From Cytophagaceae bacterium (GTDB lineage: Bacteria > Bacteroidota > Bacteroidia > Cytophagales > Flexibacteraceae): a DNA stretch of 50,115 bases. A model generated the notes under the pieces. It did not search any database, had not been told where the DNA came from, and saw only the letters and a list, made by a program, of their open reading frames with translations. Made by a program: the position numbers and the translations under genes. Shown piece after piece: positions 9,001 through 19,740 of this stretch. The stretch's first letter is position 1. Each line of letters opens with the position of its first letter. The DNA lies in NCBI GenBank assembly GCA_027487695.1, contig JAIYDB010000059.1, positions 1 to 50,115 of the forward strand, given 5' to 3'.

Positions 9001-12000
9001 ATGAGAAAACTGTTTACTTCGATTGTATTACTACTAATAGTGGGATTGGCGTATGCCCAACCAACCCGAGTGGTAATCATAGACTCCTTCCCTTATCAAC
9101 AACCTTTTGATACTTCAGATGGTGGCTGGTATTCGTTAACCCCAAGTGGCAACCCAACATCTACTCCTTGGTTCTGGGGTAATATTTATAAACCTAACAG
9201 AACAAGTACGGGCAATTTGCCAGGACCTTTACCTGCAACCTCAAGAACTGCATGGACTACTGGTGCTGTTGACCATTTTTATGACAACACCATGGCATCG
9301 GTAGTAATATCGCCAAGGATGAATTTCTCTAACATAGGTTTGCCAAATATCTCTATGGATATTGCTTGGAACTTTGAAGAAGGAATGCCTGGTCCGAGAG
9401 ATGCCTTGCAAATGGAATTTAGCACCGATGATGGTAACTCTTGGCGATTAGTTCCTCAAGATTACTTTTTACAAGGTGGCTATAACCAGCCGGCTCAGCC
9501 TGGCGGTCAGGTTCCTGCAAATATTTTTATAAATCCAAGCTTACCAAACGCGCAGCGTTCTTGTTGGGCAAGTAGCAGTGCTGGAGCTGCAACTGGTGCA
9601 ATGATCAGAATGAGTGTTAATATCCCAGAACTTGGTGGCAGAGATGCTTGTAGAATTAGATTTAGAATGTATGCCGATGCCGACGTTGCAGCAGGTGAAG
9701 CTGCATTTGATGGTTTTGTTTTTGATAACCTATCAATAAGAAACGTAGTTAATATTGCGGCTGCAAGTTCTAATATTACTCCAAATACAGGAGTTGAGGG
9801 TGGTTTATTCCTTCCTCAGTTTAGCTATCGTGTTGTTTCTGGCGTATCCAGAGGTGCTGTTGTTGGTTATACTCATAACGGTATTACGTTTACTGAGACT
9901 GTAAATAGAAGAGCTGAAGTTGGAGATATTGTTACCCACAGATTTTCTCAACCTATAATTGTTTCACGTTTAGGAAGAGATACTATCCGTTTCTTTTGTG
10001 CCGATTTAGAGGGTGATGTGCAACCAAGTAACGATACGCTTCGCAGGTTTTTCATTTGGCACCCAATTGCAAACTTGCCTTACACTAATAACTTCCAATC
10101 AAATAATGGTGGTTTTATTTCAGAATCAGCTTCTGTTGCTCCAAATACTTGGGCCTATGGGCAAATTGCAAAACCTATAATTACAGGACAGCCAGGCAAT
10201 GCCAACGGCTGGGTTACTGGTGGTTTAGGCAATGGTCTTTATAACAACAGCGAAATTTCAAATTTATATAGCCCAGTGTTTAGGTTACCAGCCAACACCA
10301 AACCAAGCATTAGTTTGAGTTTATGGCATAATACACCTAGAGGGCAAGATGGTGCAAGAATTGAATATTCTACCAACGGAGGTAGTAACTGGTTTACAGT
10401 TGGTTCTTCAAGATCTGGAAGTAACTGGTACAATACAAGTATCAATACATTTCCAGGTATTCCTAATAACAATGCATGGTCAGATAGTTCAAGAGCTTGG
10501 ATTCAAGCAAGTAATTATTTGAATGTGCAGTTTGATTCTATTACTTTCATTCAATTCAGAGTTCATTTCCGTGCAAACCCTTCTGTAAACTCTGAAGGTA
10601 TAGCCATTGATGATTTTGGTGTTTCTGCATTCAGACGTCCGGATTTGATTATTAATAGAATAACCTCGCCAGATAGATTGTGTGGCGCTACGGCAGCAAG
10701 TACTGTTACCATTAACATCAGAAATATTGGTGCAGGCCCTAGCACAGGTGCTACAGTGAATATGCGTTACAATAATGGCAGTGTAATATCACAGCCATTA
10801 ACTCAGGTAATTCAGGCAGGTGATAGTTTAGCATTTACTTTTACCCAAACTATAAACCTTACAGTAGCTCCAGGTTTAAAGCCAATAAAAGTTTGGTTAT
10901 CCAATACCAACGATGCTAATACATTTAATGATAACGATACTTTAGTAGCAAACACGCCTACTGTTATCAGAATTAACCCATCAAGGTCAATAAGCACATT
11001 CCCGCTTACTGAATCGTTTGACGATCCTGCCACCACGGCATGGGCTATTTCACCTATTGCTCCAATAAACAATACTTCATTTGAAGTGGGCTTTGTAAAT
11101 AAGGTAACTTTAGGTGGTCCTATTGCTGGTGCAGGTTCATTAGCAACCAGATTAACTGGTAGCCATGGTACTACTGAATCTGGTGCTTTAGAAAGTGCTT
11201 GTTTAGATCTTTCGTCAATGGCCGATCCTCAAATTAGCTTTTCAATGAAGCGTTTGATGTCTATTTCATCTGGTTTACAATTACAGTATTCTACTAATAG
11301 TGGTATTTCTTGGCTTGTTGTGCCTAATGAAACAGAACCAGGTGTTTTTGGTACCAACTGGTATAATACAAATTACGCATTAGCTGGTGCAACAAATGGC
11401 GAACTAGCTAATAGCCCAAACAAAAATTCGGTTTGGAGTAGTTCAACCCTTACTCCTGTAACTGCAAGCCAATCGTTAAGATTTTTAAGACAATATGGAG
11501 GTAATGTTAAGTTACGTTTGGTATTTGTGTCTGGTGGTGCAGCTAACGAAGGTGTTGTTATTGACGATCTTGTGATTGCAAATGCAACTGGTGCCGATTT
11601 AGCGGCTGCTTCTGTTGCTCCTACTGCAGGTTGTGCTTTACCAGCAACTAACCAACAGTTTACTGTTGTTGTAAGAAATACAAGAAGTTCTACCTATTCA
11701 GGTCCTGTAACTTTCTCTATCTTCAGAAACGATACTTTAGTTGTTACTGAAAACGCAGCTAACCTAAATATTCCAGCTAGTTCAAGTACAAACTATAATT
11801 TCACTCAGCGTTTCAACTTTTTAAATGGAACAAGAGTAAAAGTTATTATTGCTGGTGTAAACGATATTTCAGCTACTAATGATACTGCAACTTCAGTAGT
11901 ATTTAATACCACAACAATTGTTGGTATTCCTTACATCCAAAGTTTTGAAGCAGGTGCAGAAGGTTGGCAAACCTACAGTACAGGACCAAATAACTGGGTT

Positions 12001-15000
12001 TTAGGCACTCCAGCAAAAAGAGCTCCTAATGCTTTAAACACAGCAGCTCAGGGTACTAATGCTTGGGTTACAGCAAACCTAACGGGTACTTACGGTAATA
12101 ATGAGAGAATGTGGCTAGTAAGCCCTTGTTTCAACCTTGCGACTGTTGAAATTCCTAAGATTTCGTTCTCCATGTATTTTGCAACAACTGCCGGAGTTAA
12201 CGATGGTGTTACCTTACAGTTTACTACTGATTTAGGGAACACTTGGAACGATGTAAGCCGAGTAGCTCCAAATGGTATTTATAATACAGCTTCAATTTCT
12301 TCATTAAGAACCTCTGGATTAAGTGCAACTGGTAGTGGTTGGGCTGGAAATGGTACCATAGGTTGGAGAAATTATACCTTAGAAATACCTGCAGTTGGCA
12401 GAACTACTTGTAGGTTCAGATTTGTATTTGCTTCAGATGCTTCTGGTGTAAACGCCAATGGTGTTGCAATGGATAACTTCCGTATAACTGATGCGTTACC
12501 TGCCGATATGCAACTTTCTGCTGCTGATAGAATTGTTGGTGTTTGCGGTGTACAAAACCGTGATAGCGTTCGTATTATTGTTCAGAACCGTTCACTGTCT
12601 GTTGCATCATCGTACCGTTATTTCTTAACCTTTAACACTGGTATAAGAGTAAATGGTAATGATAGTATTTATAGAAGCCCATCTATCACTGTAAACACGC
12701 GTAGGCCATTAGCTAGATTTGGTTCAGATACTACTTTCTTCAGATTAAGTAGCATACCTCGTTTAGCAGATAACGTACCAGTTTCTTATTCTGGCCAGTT
12801 TGAACTTGATAATGCTCAAGACGATACTGCTGAAAACAATATTCAGCCATTTGATTTAGTTATTTCGCCAAACCTAAGTTTGGCCGATAATGCAACTGCA
12901 TCGTACACGAAAGATTTTACAACTTCAACACAGCCAAACGAGTGGAAAGCATACAGAAGAATAGGTCATAACTTATTTAAAGTTAGAGATACTGCTTATG
13001 TATATTCATCTCCAACCATTGGTGCTGTTGATTTTGGTGGAAGAGCAGCTTCTGTTTTCCCATCTATTCCTAGTAACAATGCTCCAATTGTTTGTTTCTA
13101 TGAATCGCCTTGCTTTAACCTTTCAGGTATTTTAGGAACGCCTATCATTAGCCTTGAAAGCAAGAGAGCCTTTGCTAACAACAATGCAAATGCCGTTCAA
13201 TTGCAGGCATCTACCAACGGTGGAACTACATGGTTTGTATTATCTGCAAGCGTAGCTCCTGGAACCAGTAGTAACTGGTATAATGGCAATGGCGATCCTG
13301 GATTAGCACCAGTGGCTAACCAATCGCAAGCTTGGGTTGGTAATTCACCTTCGTATCAATTATCTTTTACCAATGCTCCACAGTTATCTCGTCAGGCAAA
13401 TGTAAAGTTCAGACTTGCTTATTTCGGCAGAACTCCTGATGCAGGTGGTGGTTTCCAAATTCGCTCATTTACAATTAGCAACAGAAGAGCTATTGATGTA
13501 ACCTTGAATGCGATTACTCCAAGTTCTAGCTGCGGTCTGTCTAATAATGAAACTGTAGTAGTAAAAGGCGGATATGTAAATACCGATACTTTACAACATT
13601 ATCGTCAAGTAAGGATTTTCATTAACGATACTTTAAGGAAAGATACTACTTCAGGAATAGTAAGAGGTATAAATAATTTTGAAGTTCCTGTTCTTGGTGT
13701 TAACCTATCCCAAACAAGATCTTATATTGTTAGAGCCGATATCCGCTTGTTCAGATTGGTGCCAAGGTTTGGTAACCCAGGCGTTTTTGATACTGTTAAT
13801 ATTAATGAGTTTTCTTCTAACAATAACGTTTACATTGATTCTATCAGAAACTCTGTACTTGCTGGTACTTTACCAATTTATAGCTCATATAGAGCAAACC
13901 CAGGCGATTGGAGAGCATATCTAATTCCAGGGTTTAATACACAGCCATTCTGGCGCCACGGTCCTGCAACTGAGTGGGGCAATGGTACAGGATGGGCTAC
14001 AGGTGCTCAGCCAAATAACCAACGTAGGGTATTTGCAGTTGAATCGCCTTGCTATGAAATTCCTGAATCGTTTAATAACGGTGTTAGAATTACAATCAGA
14101 GGTAAGTTTAACCTAGTTCGTGGTTTAGATGGCGTTATTTTACAATCATCTACCGATAATGGTTTAACTTGGAATACTGTTGAACGTGATAATACTTTAG
14201 CACAACGTGGTTGGTACCAAGGAGCAGGTTTCGTATTTACAAACTCTGCTATTGATACTTGGACATCTGTTTCAGATTCTTTAGACTCTCCTACAGTGAA
14301 CCAAGATTTCAAACTAATGGAATCTAATGTATTGTTCCCTGCTGGTGCTTCAAACGTTAAATTCAGATTTGTTTGTGGTATTCAAGGCGATCAAGCTATT
14401 TACCGTGGCTTCGCTTCAAGAGGTTTCTTATTTGATAGCGTTGCTATTACTGCACCTCGTTTCCGTGATATTGCACCAATTGGTATAAATGTATCTTCAG
14501 GCTGTGGTTTAACTTCTACAGAGTTGCTTCAAGTTACTGTTGGTAACTATATGCCTACTCTTGTTCCAGCAAACAGATATTCTGCCTACTTGTATGTTAA
14601 TGGTAATCTTATTGATACCGCAGCAGGTGTAAGCCCAATCAATGCTTTGAACGGTAATACGTTACAAACAAATACCATTGTATTTAACAGACGTCTGGAT
14701 TTAGGTACTCCAAATGCCGATTACCAAATCAGAATTATTACCAGAATGCAGGATGGCGATCAGAACAATTTTAATGATACGTTCAATACGGTTATTACTA
14801 ACGTTCCGTTTGTAAATACTTTCCCTTTTGTAGAGCGTTTTAATACCCAAAGAAGTAACTGGACTCAAGTATTCTATGCTCGTCCTGATTTGAACACATT
14901 TGGTTATAGACGTCCAGCATTTATTGCTGCCAACGATACAGGAAATGGTACTGCAGCTTTCTGGGGTAATCCAACCTACCGTGCAAGAGAACATAATGGT

Positions 15001-17724
15001 ATTATTTCTCCTTGTTTCGATGTTTCGAGCATGAGAGCGCCAATTGTTGATTTCAAGATTGCTTTCAATAGTGAAGTTAATGCCGATGGTATTACGCTAG
15101 AAGTTACCACTAATGGTGGTGCCACTTGGAATTTCTTAGGTTCAGCAATTGATTTTAACTGGTTCAATACTGGTTTGGTAAACAGTTTAGCTGGTCCGGG
15201 TTGGTCTGGTAACTCTGGTAATAGATATATTAGAGTGCAGCACCCTATACCTTCTGCCTCTGATTTACGTTTCAGATTCAGAATGCAATCAGATGTTGGT
15301 GCACCAACTGCAGGTTCATTCTTTGCTATTGATAGCTTCGGTGTAAGAGAGGCTAACCCTATTGAAGTTGAATTATCACGTTTCCAAACTCCTGATCCAG
15401 GTGGTTGCAGAATGGCAGATAGCTTACAACCTCAAATCAGGTTTATCCAAAATGGTTCAGATACTGTAAGACGTTATATAGCTATTTTAACTTACGGTGC
15501 AATAGTGATTAGAGATACCGTAACTAATGCTTCAGTTGCTCCTAAAACATCGGCAGTTCATACATTTTCACGTTTCGTTCCAATACCTACAGGTGTTAAC
15601 TTTACGATGACTGCACGTATGATTTTAGATAACGAGGCGGTGGTTATTAATAATACCAACACTAGCAACTTTATTAGATTCCCAGATACTTTAGCAACAG
15701 GTACCACCAACAATTTTGATGGTAATAATATGGGTACTCCTAACTTGCTATTTGGTTTCACTGAGCAATCTGGTCCTAATATTCCTGGACCTCTGCCTGC
15801 TGGCCAAGGTGGTTGGGTAGCAACTAACGATGTTCAAACCGCAGCAACAGGTCACACTGGTGCTAAGGTTGTATTAGGTGGCAATACCACGAACTTCTGG
15901 TTGGTTTCACCTCCGTTCAACCTTAATGGTGGCGATATCTTAAAGGTTAAAGCTTGGGGCGTAAGAAGAAATACTATTGCCAAATTACCTCTAGAATCTA
16001 TCCTATACATTCCAGATGATAGCTTATTCATAAAAGTTTCTACTGATTGTGGTGCTAGCTGGATTACAGTTGATCGCTTCGGACCAGCTGAACTAGATGG
16101 TAGAAGGGAATTTGCTAGTGAAGTAGGTGCTTATGGTGGTCCTGATCGTAGAATTGGTATTCAAGTAAGTAGTACAACTGGTTCTGTTTACTTTACTGAG
16201 CAAACTGAAATTATTGTAGATTCTATTGGTCTTCAAAAAGGACCTCCAGTAGATGCACGTGCTGGCGCATTTCTTACCCCAGATGGTACTTGCAACTTTA
16301 CTGGCGATAGAATAAACGTGAAAGTAAGGGTTGATAACCGTGGTGGTAGCGTTATTAGAAACTTCAAAGCTTATTTGAAGGTTGATAATAGAGATACCAT
16401 TGAGTATGTTTCTACTCCGGCCGATTCTATCCCAAGTTTAGGTTCAAGAGAAGTTACCTTCACTCCGGCAGAATACTTTGGTCTTTACACAAGCTACAAT
16501 ATGCAGTTCTGGGTTAAAGCTGATGGTGATAGCCTGTTAAGTAACGATACGCTAAAAACAACAGCTACTCGCTACAGAACGCCTAGTGCTCCTATTAACT
16601 TTAATGCAGGTACTCTTCAAAATGATTTAGGTAATATGCCTACTATTTACCCTGGTTGGTTTATCCGTTCAGGTTTAACAAATAGCGAGCCACCTATTGA
16701 TGTATGGAATAGAGGTAATATTAGATTAACCATGACACGTACTAGCCCAGCTGCTATGGTTGAACTAAATAATAGTGATTATACGCATTGGTTAAGTTCT
16801 CCAGACTTTACAGTTATCCCTAACTCAGAATTTACTTTCAAAGCTTACGTTCAACGTAATGGAGTTCGTTCAAGTTTTAATGGTACTCAGTTAATGGAGT
16901 TATTGTACAGCACAAACTGCGGAACTTCTTGGGAGATTTTAGAAACCTTCAATGCTTCTTCATTTACCAACACATTTGCAGATAATTTCTCTGTGTCATT
17001 AGCTTCATTGGCAAACCGTTCAGCTCGTTTCGCATTGCGTATCACTGATGGTCCTGCGGTTGATTTGAATAATATTAACCTTGCTATTGACGATATTCAG
17101 ATTGTAAGTAACTACGAGTTAGACGGTGCTGTAGGCTCTTTCATTAACATTCCTTCATGCCTTGCTCAAAACGGTGCATATGCATTTGGAGTAAATGTGC
17201 TAAACACGGGTGGTTCTGAGTTCCCATTAGATAGCTATGCTACTTTAACTATTAACTTAGGCGACACAGTAATCACTAACCGTCAGGAATTACCACTAAT
17301 TACTCCTGGTACTAGTGCTCCTGTAGTGTTTGATCTATGGCAGGCAGAAAGCTATCCTTACGCTGAATTAATTGTTCAGTTAAGCATTCCTAGTGAATCA
17401 TACACTGAAAACAACGACGGTCGTTTCTATATCTATAGCTGTACATTGCCAACTGGTGTTACTCCATTATTGGCCGATGAAGTTAGCTTATTCCCTAACC
17501 CAAGTAATGGAACATTCTTCTTGAACTTAGGCAAGGCAAGTAACGTAACTACAGATGTTAGAATTGTTGACGTAGTTGGCAGATTAGTTCATAAGCAACA
17601 TATTGCTTCTTCTAATGCCAATGGCGATATTCAAGTTGCAACTTCTGGTTTAGCGAAAGGTGTTTATCAAGTATTGGTAAATCAGAACGGCAAGCAAATA
17701 GTTAAGAAACTAGTTATCAAATAG
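9001..17724 (+). CDS. Giant T9SS-secreted protein with nine repeated MAM-like/CARDB-like modules
   Basis: I start at ATG 9001, which opens a good signal peptide ending GLAYAQ, and not at the upstream in-frame TTG 8971. This gives 2907 residues. About nine modules follow, each near 300 residues. Each opens with a Y/F...F...W segment, then 'SP.F/C.L', 'DG..L..STNGG..W' and 'NWYN', and ends in an 'AIDDF'-type strand, like a jelly-roll (MAM/lectin-like) domain. Between them are CARDB-like Ig domains with a Cys-Gly pair. Module openings are near 9091, 10078, 10999, 11926, 12897, 13870, 14820, 15702 and 16591. The last ~80 residues are a type A T9SS sorting domain (LFPNPSNGTF...GLAKGVYQVLV...KLVIK). 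It is probably a long surface fibre or adhesin; the ligand is unknown. Confidence 0.9.
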   Translation: MRKLFTSIVLLLIVGLAYAQPTRVVIIDSFPYQQPFDTSDGGWYSLTPSGNPTSTPWFWGNIYKPNRTSTGNLPGPLPATSRTAWTTGAVDHFYDNTMASVVISPRMNFSNIGLPNISMDIAWNFEEGMPGPRDALQMEFSTDDGNSWRLVPQDYFLQGGYNQPAQPGGQVPANIFINPSLPNAQRSCWASSSAGAATGAMIRMSVNIPELGGRDACRIRFRMYADADVAAGEAAFDGFVFDNLSIRNVVNIAAASSNITPNTGVEGGLFLPQFSYRVVSGVSRGAVVGYTHNGITFTETVNRRAEVGDIVTHRFSQPIIVSRLGRDTIRFFCADLEGDVQPSNDTLRRFFIWHPIANLPYTNNFQSNNGGFISESASVAPNTWAYGQIAKPIITGQPGNANGWVTGGLGNGLYNNSEISNLYSPVFRLPANTKPSISLSLWHNTPRGQDGARIEYSTNGGSNWFTVGSSRSGSNWYNTSINTFPGIPNNNAWSDSSRAWIQASNYLNVQFDSITFIQFRVHFRANPSVNSEGIAIDDFGVSAFRRPDLIINRITSPDRLCGATAASTVTINIRNIGAGPSTGATVNMRYNNGSVISQPLTQVIQAGDSLAFTFTQTINLTVAPGLKPIKVWLSNTNDANTFNDNDTLVANTPTVIRINPSRSISTFPLTESFDDPATTAWAISPIAPINNTSFEVGFVNKVTLGGPIAGAGSLATRLTGSHGTTESGALESACLDLSSMADPQISFSMKRLMSISSGLQLQYSTNSGISWLVVPNETEPGVFGTNWYNTNYALAGATNGELANSPNKNSVWSSSTLTPVTASQSLRFLRQYGGNVKLRLVFVSGGAANEGVVIDDLVIANATGADLAAASVAPTAGCALPATNQQFTVVVRNTRSSTYSGPVTFSIFRNDTLVVTENAANLNIPASSSTNYNFTQRFNFLNGTRVKVIIAGVNDISATNDTATSVVFNTTTIVGIPYIQSFEAGAEGWQTYSTGPNNWVLGTPAKRAPNALNTAAQGTNAWVTANLTGTYGNNERMWLVSPCFNLATVEIPKISFSMYFATTAGVNDGVTLQFTTDLGNTWNDVSRVAPNGIYNTASISSLRTSGLSATGSGWAGNGTIGWRNYTLEIPAVGRTTCRFRFVFASDASGVNANGVAMDNFRITDALPADMQLSAADRIVGVCGVQNRDSVRIIVQNRSLSVASSYRYFLTFNTGIRVNGNDSIYRSPSITVNTRRPLARFGSDTTFFRLSSIPRLADNVPVSYSGQFELDNAQDDTAENNIQPFDLVISPNLSLADNATASYTKDFTTSTQPNEWKAYRRIGHNLFKVRDTAYVYSSPTIGAVDFGGRAASVFPSIPSNNAPIVCFYESPCFNLSGILGTPIISLESKRAFANNNANAVQLQASTNGGTTWFVLSASVAPGTSSNWYNGNGDPGLAPVANQSQAWVGNSPSYQLSFTNAPQLSRQANVKFRLAYFGRTPDAGGGFQIRSFTISNRRAIDVTLNAITPSSSCGLSNNETVVVKGGYVNTDTLQHYRQVRIFINDTLRKDTTSGIVRGINNFEVPVLGVNLSQTRSYIVRADIRLFRLVPRFGNPGVFDTVNINEFSSNNNVYIDSIRNSVLAGTLPIYSSYRANPGDWRAYLIPGFNTQPFWRHGPATEWGNGTGWATGAQPNNQRRVFAVESPCYEIPESFNNGVRITIRGKFNLVRGLDGVILQSSTDNGLTWNTVERDNTLAQRGWYQGAGFVFTNSAIDTWTSVSDSLDSPTVNQDFKLMESNVLFPAGASNVKFRFVCGIQGDQAIYRGFASRGFLFDSVAITAPRFRDIAPIGINVSSGCGLTSTELLQVTVGNYMPTLVPANRYSAYLYVNGNLIDTAAGVSPINALNGNTLQTNTIVFNRRLDLGTPNADYQIRIITRMQDGDQNNFNDTFNTVITNVPFVNTFPFVERFNTQRSNWTQVFYARPDLNTFGYRRPAFIAANDTGNGTAAFWGNPTYRAREHNGIISPCFDVSSMRAPIVDFKIAFNSEVNADGITLEVTTNGGATWNFLGSAIDFNWFNTGLVNSLAGPGWSGNSGNRYIRVQHPIPSASDLRFRFRMQSDVGAPTAGSFFAIDSFGVREANPIEVELSRFQTPDPGGCRMADSLQPQIRFIQNGSDTVRRYIAILTYGAIVIRDTVTNASVAPKTSAVHTFSRFVPIPTGVNFTMTARMILDNEAVVINNTNTSNFIRFPDTLATGTTNNFDGNNMGTPNLLFGFTEQSGPNIPGPLPAGQGGWVATNDVQTAATGHTGAKVVLGGNTTNFWLVSPPFNLNGGDILKVKAWGVRRNTIAKLPLESILYIPDDSLFIKVSTDCGASWITVDRFGPAELDGRREFASEVGAYGGPDRRIGIQVSSTTGSVYFTEQTEIIVDSIGLQKGPPVDARAGAFLTPDGTCNFTGDRINVKVRVDNRGGSVIRNFKAYLKVDNRDTIEYVSTPADSIPSLGSREVTFTPAEYFGLYTSYNMQFWVKADGDSLLSNDTLKTTATRYRTPSAPINFNAGTLQNDLGNMPTIYPGWFIRSGLTNSEPPIDVWNRGNIRLTMTRTSPAAMVELNNSDYTHWLSSPDFTVIPNSEFTFKAYVQRNGVRSSFNGTQLMELLYSTNCGTSWEILETFNASSFTNTFADNFSVSLASLANRSARFALRITDGPAVDLNNINLAIDDIQIVSNYELDGAVGSFINIPSCLAQNGAYAFGVNVLNTGGSEFPLDSYATLTINLGDTVITNRQELPLITPGTSAPVVFDLWQAESYPYAELIVQLSIPSESYTENNDGRFYIYSCTLPTGVTPLLADEVSLFPNPSNGTFFLNLGKASNVTTDVRIVDVVGRLVHKQHIASSNANGDIQVATSGLAKGVYQVLVNQNGKQIVKKLVIK

Positions 17725-17749
17725 GTACTAGATTAATAATAAACTATTA

Positions 17750-17779
17750 GGCCTCAGATATACTCTGGGGCCTTTTTTT
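17750..17779 (+). terminator. Rho-independent terminator of the giant T9SS gene
   Basis: GGCCTCAGA (17750-17758) pairs with TCTGGGGCC (17764-17772), including one G-U pair, followed by seven T (17773-17779). It lies 25 bases after the stop. Confidence 0.9.
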
Positions 17780-17925
17780 GTTTCAACCTTTCTGTAACTA
17801 ATGGGTTTATTAAATTGTATAAAGTTTAATCCTAATTTAAACTTGTATTTAATTTGTTCTTTATCTTGCAAAAGTAGTTTGTTCATAAACTAGCTACTGT
17901 TGATACACTCAAACTCACACCCAAA

Positions 17926-18789
17926 ATGGCTTATAATTATTTGACCGATACCGCTATTCAAACTTTCATTAATAGCGCTTTGGCAGAAGATATTGGTAAT
18001 GGCGACCATAGCACGCTTTCTTCGGTGCCAGCCGATGCTTATAGAAGAGCTAAACTCATTGTAAAATCAGAAGGGATTATTGCTGGCATAGAGTTAGCGC
18101 ACCATATTTTCTTAACGGTAGATCCATCCTTAAAAATGGAAATTTTTATTCCAGATGGGAGTGTTGTAAAGTATGGAGATATTGCTTTTGAGGTGTATGG
18201 GCCTGCACGTTCGATTTTAACTTCAGAGCGCTTAGTGCTTAATTGTATGCAGCGCATGAGTGCAATAGCAACCAAAACGCATAGTCTTTCGAAGTTGATA
18301 GCTCATACAAACGCGAAGCTATTAGATACCCGAAAAACCACACCTAATTTCAGATTGTGCGAAAAGTGGGCGGTAACTATTGGTGGCGGTCATAATCACC
18401 GATTTGGGTTATTTGATATGGTGATGCTGAAGGATAACCACGTAGATTTTGTAGGTAGTGTTGAAGCTGCCATTGATGCTGCTAAGGCTTACTTAAGCGC
18501 CAACAATCTGGATTTAAAAATAGAAATTGAAACCCGTAATTTGGATGAAGTAGCCCGTGTACTTAAACACGGTGGTATTCATAGGATTATGGTAGATAAT
18601 TTTTCGATTGCCGATACTGCTAAGGCAGTGCAATTAGTTAATGGTGCCTTTGAAATTGAAGCATCTGGCGGTATTACTGAAACTACTATTGTTCAGGTTG
18701 CGGAAACTGGTGTAGATTTTATTTCAAGTGGCGCACTTACGCATAGTGCCGGTTCGTTAGATATGAGTTTGAAAGCCATAGCTGAATGA
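17926..18789 (+). CDS. nadC: Nicotinate-nucleotide pyrophosphorylase (quinolinate phosphoribosyltransferase)
   Basis: The protein has 287 residues, full family length. It converts quinolinate and PRPP to nicotinate mononucleotide, CO2 and PPi in de novo NAD synthesis. Visible motifs are MQRMSAIAT, LLDTRKTTPN, the substrate loop TIGGGHNHR, MLKDNH, EIETRN, IMVDNF and EASGGIT. A weak promoter candidate (TTG 17843-17845, TATCTTGC 17862-17869) lies upstream. The downstream gene overlaps it by 4 bases (ATGA), implying translational coupling. No nadA or nadB is present in the window. Confidence 0.96.
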   Translation: MAYNYLTDTAIQTFINSALAEDIGNGDHSTLSSVPADAYRRAKLIVKSEGIIAGIELAHHIFLTVDPSLKMEIFIPDGSVVKYGDIAFEVYGPARSILTSERLVLNCMQRMSAIATKTHSLSKLIAHTNAKLLDTRKTTPNFRLCEKWAVTIGGGHNHRFGLFDMVMLKDNHVDFVGSVEAAIDAAKAYLSANNLDLKIEIETRNLDEVARVLKHGGIHRIMVDNFSIADTAKAVQLVNGAFEIEASGGITETTIVQVAETGVDFISSGALTHSAGSLDMSLKAIAE

Positions 18790-19343
18790 GATACCTAGCC
18801 TTTTTTGTTTTATATTTTTCTGCATTTGTTGCTTTTGCACAACTGCCAGATACTTCCTCAAAAGTGGAAAGGTATAAGCCATATATCTTCATCTTTGAAA
18901 GAGGTGGTAAGCAAATTATATTTGAACGAGGTGAGATGATTGTTTTTCGTTCCAATGGTGAAAGGCAATGGAATGTAGGTTTTATAGAAAGTATAGAACC
19001 TGCTTATTTGAACCTATTGGTAAATAATACGCCTATTCAATTCACACCTGCCGATATTTCAGCAGTAAAGTTTAAAAAGTACCGACCTTATTCAGGTTTA
19101 GTTCAAGCTGGTGCAGGTATTTTGCCAGTGGCTGGTGTAGGCTATCCGCTTATTGCGCTGATAAATTCATCAAGTGGGCCTAGTGTTTATTATACAAGTG
19201 CTGGATTACTTGCTGGTGGTTTACTATTGCAATTGGTAACTATGCCTAGGCGGTTGAAAGTTACCAATGGTTGGAAAGGCCAAATAGTACAAGCCGATGG
19301 CGTATTCTATCGGACAAAAATTTCTGGCTTCGATAAACCGTAA
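18786..19343 (+). CDS. Small envelope protein of unknown function
   Basis: The protein has 185 residues. The N-terminus is a Sec signal peptide ending VAFAQ. Residues 30-105 look beta-rich, and residues about 105-155 form two Gly-rich hydrophobic segments that may be membrane helices. I do not recognise the family. Its start overlaps the nadC stop (ATGA), so it is translated with nadC. Its stop is only 2 bases from the end of the convergent DUF4834 gene. It is probably an inner- or outer-membrane-associated protein; no function can be assigned. Confidence 0.75.
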   Translation: MRYLAFFVLYFSAFVAFAQLPDTSSKVERYKPYIFIFERGGKQIIFERGEMIVFRSNGERQWNVGFIESIEPAYLNLLVNNTPIQFTPADISAVKFKKYRPYSGLVQAGAGILPVAGVGYPLIALINSSSGPSVYYTSAGLLAGGLLLQLVTMPRRLKVTNGWKGQIVQADGVFYRTKISGFDKP

Positions 19344-19345
19344 GT

Positions 19346-19597
19346 TTATTTAACCTCTTCGTAATCTATATACTCCCCTTGGTTATCGCTAATCAGGGGT
19401 TTTGTTGTTTTAGCGTTGGTGTTATTAGTTTTTTGACTTTTGTTTGCTTGCTGCTGCTCTTGTGCTTTGCGGAATGTATCGTAAGGGTTGCCGCCCATTT
19501 TAAATACCTTTTTATACACTACATACCTGAGTATGAATGGAAATACATACCAAAACAGAATATAGAATAGTGCTATAAAGGCCAGAAACTTTAACAT
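19346..19597 (-). CDS. DUF4834 family small membrane protein
   Basis: This 83-residue protein has one N-terminal transmembrane helix (about residues 2-26) followed by a basic, Gln/Asn/Lys-rich cytoplasmic tail ending in an acidic stretch (GEYIDYEEV). This matches the Bacteroidota family DUF4834, whose function is unknown to me. It is divergent from metK, with about 140 bases between starts. Confidence 0.75.
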   Translation of the reverse strand: MLKFLAFIALFYILFWYVFPFILRYVVYKKVFKMGGNPYDTFRKAQEQQQANKSQKTNNTNAKTTKPLISDNQGEYIDYEEVK

Positions 19598-19687
19598 AGG
19601 TATTTTTAGCTTATGCTTATATAACGTAAATATTAAGCCAAAGTTAGGTCTTTATACAATAATTATTCACGGTTGCCATTTTTCCTT

Positions 19688-19695
19688 TACATTTG
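19688..19695 (+). promoter_or_regulatory. metK promoter -7 element
   Basis: TACATTTG is an exact TAnnTTTG match placed to give a leader of about 40 nt before the metK ATG at 19741. The nearest TTG upstream (19673-19675) is spaced by only 12 bases, so the -33 region is not canonical. The element overlaps the TTG at 19693 that extends the ORF, which argues that this TTG is not a start. Confidence 0.55.
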
Positions 19696-19740
19696 CTATT
19701 CACTGATAATCTACTTTCAAGTCTTAAAATACCGTTCAGT

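Noticed and set aside
10239-15761. Other-frame ORFs inside the giant T9SS gene
   Set aside because: All are shorter than 100 residues, lack domain signatures and follow the repeat pattern of the real frame.
19598-19740. SAM riboswitch before metK
   Set aside because: The likely -7 element at 19688-19695 leaves only about 40 nt of leader, and no riboswitch-like helices are visible.
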